DNA of 12,711 nt. It comes from Saccoglossus kowalevskii. Lineage: Eukaryota; Hemichordata; Enteropneusta; Harrimaniidae. The translations under genes were made by a program, and so were the position numbers. Every line of letters begins with the position of its first letter. Within the stretch, counting starts at the first letter, position 1. Below the pieces are notes generated by a model. The model saw only the letters and a program-made list of their open reading frames with translations. It was not told where the DNA came from and searched no databases. Where the stretch lies: positions 2,384 through 15,094 of the forward strand of contig NW_003121452.1 in the NCBI RefSeq assembly GCF_000003605.2, given 5' to 3'. This document shows, in pieces, positions 8,546-12,711 of this stretch.

Positions 8546-9897
8546 ACATGCATGACATATATCATTATTGCTACATGTAACCATGTACTGTAATGCCTTA
8601 AGACATACATGACATATATCATTACTGCTACATGTAACCATGTAATGCCTTAAGACATACATGACATATATCATTACTGCTACATGTAACCATGCAATGC
8701 TTTAAGACATACATGACATATATCATTACTGCTACATGTAACCATGTAATGCCATAAGACATGCATGACATATATCATTACTGCTACATGTAACCATGTA
8801 ATGCCATAAGACATGCATGACATATATCATTACTGCTACATGTAACCATGTAATGCTTTAAGACATGCATGACATATATCATTACTGCTACATGTAACCA
8901 TGTAATGCTCTAAGACATGCATGACATATATCATTACTGCTACATGTAACCATGTAATGCTTTAAGACATGCATGACATATATCATTATTGCTACATGTA
9001 ACCATGTAATGCCTTCAGACATGCATGACATATGTCATTATTGCTACATGTAACCATGTAATGCCTTAAGACATGCATGACATATATATCATTACTGCTA
9101 CATGTAACCATGTAATGCCTTCAAACATGCATGACATATATCATTACTGCTACATGTAACCATGTAATGCTTTAAGACATGCATGACATATATCATTACT
9201 GCTACATGTAACCATGTAATGCTTTAAGACATGCATGACATATATCCTTATTGCTACATGTAACCATGTAATGCCTTAAGACATGCATGACATATGTCAT
9301 TATTGCTACATGTAACCATGTAACGCCTTAAGACATGCATGACATATATCATTACTGCTACATGTAACCATGTAATGCCTTAAGACATGCATGACATATA
9401 TCATTATTGCTACATGTAACCATGTAATGCCTTAAGACATGCATGACATATATATATATCATTACTGCTACATGTAACCATGTAATGCCTTAAGACATGC
9501 ATGACATATATATCATTACTGCTACATGTAACCATGCAATGCTTTAAGACATGCATGACATATATATCATTATTGCTACATGTAACCATGTAATGCCTTA
9601 AGACATGCATGACATATATATCATTATTGCTACATGTAACCATGTAATGCCTTAAGACATGCATGACATATATATCATTATTGCTACATGTAACCATGTA
9701 ATGCCTTAAGACATGCATGACATATATATCATTACTGCTACATGTAACCATGTAATGCTTTAAGACATGCATGACATATATATCATTATTGCTACATGTA
9801 ACCATGTAATGCCTTAAGACATGCATGACATATATCATTATTGCTACATGTAACCATGTAATGCCTTAAGACATGCATGACATAAATTATTACTGCT
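8546..9897. repeat. 52/54-base satellite array, about 26 units
   Basis: A 52-base unit containing ACATGCATGACATATATC, then GCTACATGTAACCATG and TAATGCC is repeated about 26 times, head to tail and without spacers. Most units from 8546 to 9435 are 52 bases. From about 9440 to 9790 most carry one extra TA and are 54 bases, and one carries three extra TAs. The last unit breaks off within CATAAATTATTACTGC. Minus-strand ORFs here (for example 9410-9838) arise because 54 is a multiple of three. The array lies in the intron between exons B and C. Confidence 0.97.
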
Positions 9898-9937
9898 ATT
9901 AAGAATAATGTAGCAATATGAATCTGAGTAGACTTAC

Positions 9938-9984
9938 CCTAAAATTTGATGGAAGTATTTCATATAACCACCTAAAGATTCATA
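9938..9984 (-). CDS. EXOC6: Sec15/EXOC6 47-base small exon B
   Basis: This very short exon would be missed by ORF length. It lies between an acceptor reading TTTCACAG and a perfect donor GTAAGT. It encodes YESLGGYMKYFHQIL plus two bases (GG) that finish as glycine with the first base of the next exon. This fills exactly the gap between the QPPNNM end of exon A and the FFVVEDH start of exon C; vertebrate EXOC6 has a similar GYRRYFTQIVG block there. Phase is 0 at entry and 2 at exit, as both neighbours require. A 52/54-base satellite array ends about 40 bases downstream of the donor in transcript direction. The call rests on position, phases, splice consensus and residue pattern together. Confidence 0.93.
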
Positions 9985-10340
9985 CTGTGAAACAGATAAA
10001 CAAATACAAGGTATATAGAGTGAAAGAAAACATTAATGTGCTCAATGTAAATTTCAGAGGTGTTTATTTAGTCAAAATAAGAAATATTTTAAGCATTCAA
10101 TGTTCACAAATGCATTGGTTTATATGCTCTACTATTTGAGATGCACTTTTCATAGAGCAAATATAATAGTTCTGATTTCTAAACATAAATAAATACTGGC
10201 ATGTTGTACGAATGGGACTGAATAAAAATGTACCCTTCTTCTAATTATAAAACATGCACCCATGTCATTAAAATACCGAAAAAAAAACAAAAAACATTTC
10301 GGGTGAAATCATATTTAAGAAATGATTCTAAACTTTAAAC
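9985..10340. other. Sec15 intron segment upstream of exon B
   Basis: This segment runs from the acceptor of exon B to the long pearl-like copy. A 73-codon plus-strand ORF starting at 9918 runs antisense across exon B and has no support of its own. Confidence 0.6.
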
Positions 10341-11645
10341 AAGCAGCCTCTCGGCTGAGATAGCTCTGCTGTTAGCAATGCACATTTCAATTAAAGAACA
10401 GAAGATATCATTAGAAAATGAACAATATATATAGTATCAAAACAATCAGACTTGCGGTTTTCAACAAGAAGTGGAAAATGTCACTTTTTACCAAAAAATA
10501 CAAAAATATTCATCAAAATTAGAGAATTAAAGATAGCATTACAAAATGAACAAATCTGAGAGAGGTCCACATGTAGTACTTGTATATGTAATATCAAAGC
10601 AATTGAACTTACAGTTTTCAACAAGAAGTCGAAAATATCACTTTTTACCAAAAATGACAAAAATATTCACCAAAATTAGAGAATTAAAGATATTATTACA
10701 AAATGAACAAATCTTAGAGAGGTCCATATGTAGTACCTATATATGTATTATCAAAGCAATTGGACGTGCGGTTTTTAACAAGAAGTTGAAATATCACTTT
10801 TTACCAAAAATGACAAAAATATTCATCAAAATTAGAGAATTGAAGATATCATCATGAAATGAACAAATCTGAGTTATAACCACACATAGTACCTATATAT
10901 GAATATCAAAGCAATCAGACTTGCGGTTTTCAACAAGAAGTTGAAGAAAACATCCCTTTTTACCAAAAATGACAAAAATATTCACCAAAACTAGAGAATT
11001 AAAGATAGCATTACAAAATGAAGAAATCTGAGAGAGGTCCACATGTAGTACTTATATATGTAATATCAAAGCAATTGAACTTACAGTTTTCAACAAGAAG
11101 TCGTAAATATCACTTTTTACCAAAAATGGCAAAAATATTCACCAAAATTAGAGAATTAAAGATATTATTACAAAATGAACAAATCTGAGAGAGGTCCACA
11201 TGTAGTACCTATATATGTAATATCAAAGTAATTGGACTTGAGGTTTTTAACAAGAAGTCAAAAATATCACTTTTTACCAAAAATTACAAAAATATTCACC
11301 AAAATTAGAAAGTTAAAGATATCATTACAAAATGAACAAATCTTAGAGAGGTCCACATGTAGTACAAATATATGTAATATCAAAGCAATTGGACTTGCGG
11401 TTTTTAACAAGAAGTTGAAAATATCACTTTTTACCAAAAATGACAAAAATATTCACTAAAATTAGAGAATTGAAGATATCATCATGAAATGCACAAATCT
11501 AAGAGAGGTCTACCCAAGGTACATATACATCAAGTATCAAACCATTCAGGCTTGTAGTTTTCAAGAAGAAGTCGAAAAAGTAAAACATTGACACGGGCAA
11601 CGACGGACGCAGGACGACGACGGAAAATCAACAGTGGAGCTAAAA
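10341..11645 (+). mobile_element. Pearl-like non-autonomous element, long copy with seven tandem units
   Basis: The left end AAGCAGCCTCTCGGCTGAGA continues as TAGCTCTGCTGTTA. The right end AACAGTGGAGCTA (11630-11642) is its inverted match, with one mismatch over 13 bases. Between them the core repeats with starts at 10437, 10594, 10751, 10906, 11066, 11223, 11380 and 11537, so the unit is 155-160 bases. The left arm, core units and GACACGGGCAACGACGGACG tail match the shorter copy at 3171. The plus-strand ORFs at 10546-10857 and 11232-11459 are translated core units and are not genes. Confidence 0.8.
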
Positions 11646-11739
11646 ACGAATATATTACTGTTCATTTCCCGAAGCAAATTAGAGTGATTCCTTGGGTAGA
11701 ACACTGAGTTACAATGTTTCAAATAGCCTTTCATCTTCT

Positions 11740-11895
11740 AATATACTGTAAAATGATTAATTTTCACTGGGTTAAAATTTTGCTGATTTACCATCTCAGG
11801 CATATTCAGTGGGTTTAAAATTCACGGTTTTATCATTTAGATTATGTGTTCTATCCTAAATTTTACATATTCACTGGGTTTTAATTAAGCACATT
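11740..11895. repeat. Degenerate AT-rich interspersed repeat
   Basis: TTCACTGGGTTAAAATTTTG at 11762, TTCAGTGGGTTTAAAATTCA near 11805 and TTCACTGGGTTTTAATTAA near 11870 are three loose iterations of one motif. The leading TACTGTAAAATGATTAA resembles the start of miniature inverted-repeat elements common in marine invertebrates. I could not find a confident matching end. Confidence 0.45.
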
Positions 11896-11951
11896 TTCTA
11901 GTCAGGGAAATAAGCAAAATTAAAACCAAGTTAATAATTAACCCCTTTACA

Positions 11952-11978
11952 GTACATGTACATGTACATGTACATGTA
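11952..11978. repeat. (GTACAT)n microsatellite
   Basis: Just over four units of the six-base GTACAT motif. The tract is self-complementary. Confidence 0.95.
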
Positions 11979-11990
11979 ATGCAGTCAGCT

Positions 11991-12000
11991 CCCCCCCCCC
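11991..12000. repeat. Ten-base C run
   Basis: Ten consecutive C bases (plus strand) in the intron downstream of exon A. It is a likely site of sequencing length error and is polymorphic in many genomes. Confidence 0.9.
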
Positions 12001-12086
12001 TAATGCAAAGCAATTCAATTCTTAAACTGCCATACAGTACACTATTTTTTGCATTAAAATCTGTAATCATTTTGTTAAAGACCTAC

Positions 12087-12239
12087 CATGTTATTAGGTG
12101 GTTGTAGTGCTAACTTGGCTTGTTTTTTCCTCTGTGATCTGTAGTAAGTTTCAAAAGTTTCCCTGGATCCCAATACAGAGTAGATATGAAGACATCTATA
12201 CACTGGTGCAAAGTCTATCATGTTCTGGGCATTCATTTC
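12087..12239 (-). CDS. EXOC6: Exocyst subunit Sec15/EXOC6, internal exon A (first in window)
   Basis: This 153-base exon encodes 51 residues in phase 0 at both ends. It starts after an acceptor reading TTCTTTGCAG and ends before the donor GTAGGT. The translation holds the Sec15 block YRCLHIYSVLG, followed by ETFETYYRSQRKKQAKL and ending QPPNNM, which closely matches my memory of vertebrate EXOC6. Sec15 is part of the octameric exocyst, which tethers secretory vesicles to the plasma membrane; it links the vesicle side, through Rab11 or Sec4-type GTPases, to the rest of the complex. The reading frame stays open upstream into the intron, but that extension is translated minisatellite and should not be counted as coding. 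The gene's earlier exons lie beyond the right edge of the window. Identification is firm; the exact acceptor is well supported by the phase-0 join. Confidence 0.96.
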
Positions 12240-12244
12240 CTGCA

Positions 12245-12711
12245 AAGAACACATCATGACATCACTGAGTAAGCACAAGGTAAGTAACACAGCATGGCAT
12301 CGCTGAGTAAGCACAAGACATGTAACACAGCATGGTATCACTGAGTATGCACAAGGTAAGTAACACAGCATGGCATCACTGAGTACGCACAAGGCAAGTA
12401 ACACAGCATGGCATCACTGAGTAAGCACAAGGCAAGTAACACAGCATGGCATCACTGAGTAAGCACAAGGCTAGTCAAACAACATGGCATCACTGAGTAA
12501 GCACAAGGCTAGTAACACAGCATGGCATCACTGAGTAAGCACAAGGCTAGTAACACAGCATGGCATCACTGAGTAAGTAACACAGCATGGCATCACTGAG
12601 TACGCACAAGGTAAGTAACACAGCATGGCATCACTGAGTAAGCACAAGGCTAGTCAAACAGCATGGCATCACTGAGTAAGTAACACAGCATGGTATCACT
12701 GAGTACGCACA
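12245..12711. repeat. 38-base minisatellite, about 13 units, running off the window
   Basis: The unit consists of AACACAGCATGGCATCACTG, then AGTAAGCACAAGG and a short variable linker (TAAGT, CAAGT or CTAGT). The CTGAGTA block recurs 13 times, mostly 38 bases apart; two units are shortened to 26 bases by loss of the AGCACAAGG part. The first, most diverged unit begins within a few bases of the acceptor of exon A. Three units contain AAGGTAAGT (at 12280, 12356 and 12611) on the plus strand. The array continues beyond the right edge. Confidence 0.96.

Noticed and set aside
9410-9838. 142-codon minus-strand ORF with repeated MHVLRHYMVTCSNNDIYV units
   Set aside because: It is a translation of the 54-base satellite. 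It stays open only because this unit length is a multiple of three, and it closes among the 52-base units.
8546-9897. CRISPR-like array
   Set aside because: Units are contiguous with no variable spacers, and the surrounding DNA is an intron of an animal gene.
10546-11459. Plus-strand ORFs of 103 and 75 codons that resemble each other
   Set aside because: They are translations of the 157-base tandem core. Their similarity comes from the DNA repeat.
12075-12404. Longer coding region extending exon A to 109 codons
   Set aside because: The extra residues upstream of the acceptor are translated 38-base minisatellite, and those after the donor are two intronic codons. Sec15 similarity stops at the splice sites.

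Overview
This is eukaryotic, AT-rich DNA that carries the middle part of one protein-coding gene on the minus strand, broken into seven small exons by repeat-filled introns. The gene is EXOC6/Sec15, a subunit of the exocyst tethering complex. I recognised it from conserved protein blocks and confirmed it by splicing. The exons, in transcript order, lie at 12239-12087, 9984-9938, 7655-7535, 2832-2761, 2206-2003, 1749-1640 and 1425-1314. All have AG/GT borders and the phases match at every junction. Together they make 819 bases, or 273 codons, with no stop. The start and end of the gene lie outside the window, beyond the high- and low-coordinate edges respectively.

The rest is intronic and consists mostly of repeats. 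From low to high coordinates: a TA-flanked non-autonomous DNA transposon (170-1055); a short element with three 157-base-type units (3171-3830); a decayed Tc1/mariner-like element of about 3 kb with 29-base terminal inverted repeats and a small transposase helix-turn-helix remnant (4520-7513); an element of about 770 bases with four units of about 128 bases and a hairpin end (7699-8466); a 52/54-base satellite array of about 26 units (8546-9897); a second, longer copy of the 157-base-unit element (10341-11645); a degenerate AT-rich repeat and microsatellites (11740-12000); and a 38-base minisatellite that runs off the end (12245-12711).

The 157-base-unit elements have the architecture described for bivalve 'pearl' or Helentron-derived elements: short inverted repeats around a tandem core. 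That, the intron sizes and the Sec15 sequence suggest a marine lophotrochozoan, most likely a bivalve mollusc. The species is inference. I see no second gene, tRNA, rRNA, CRISPR array or bacterial-type operon.

The most notable pattern is how close the repeats come to the splice sites. The 38-base array merges with the 3' splice site of the first exon here, the 52-base array ends about 40 bases from the donor of a 47-base exon, and the Tc1-like element ends 21 bases from the donor of the 121-base exon. I did not find a convincing new biological system.
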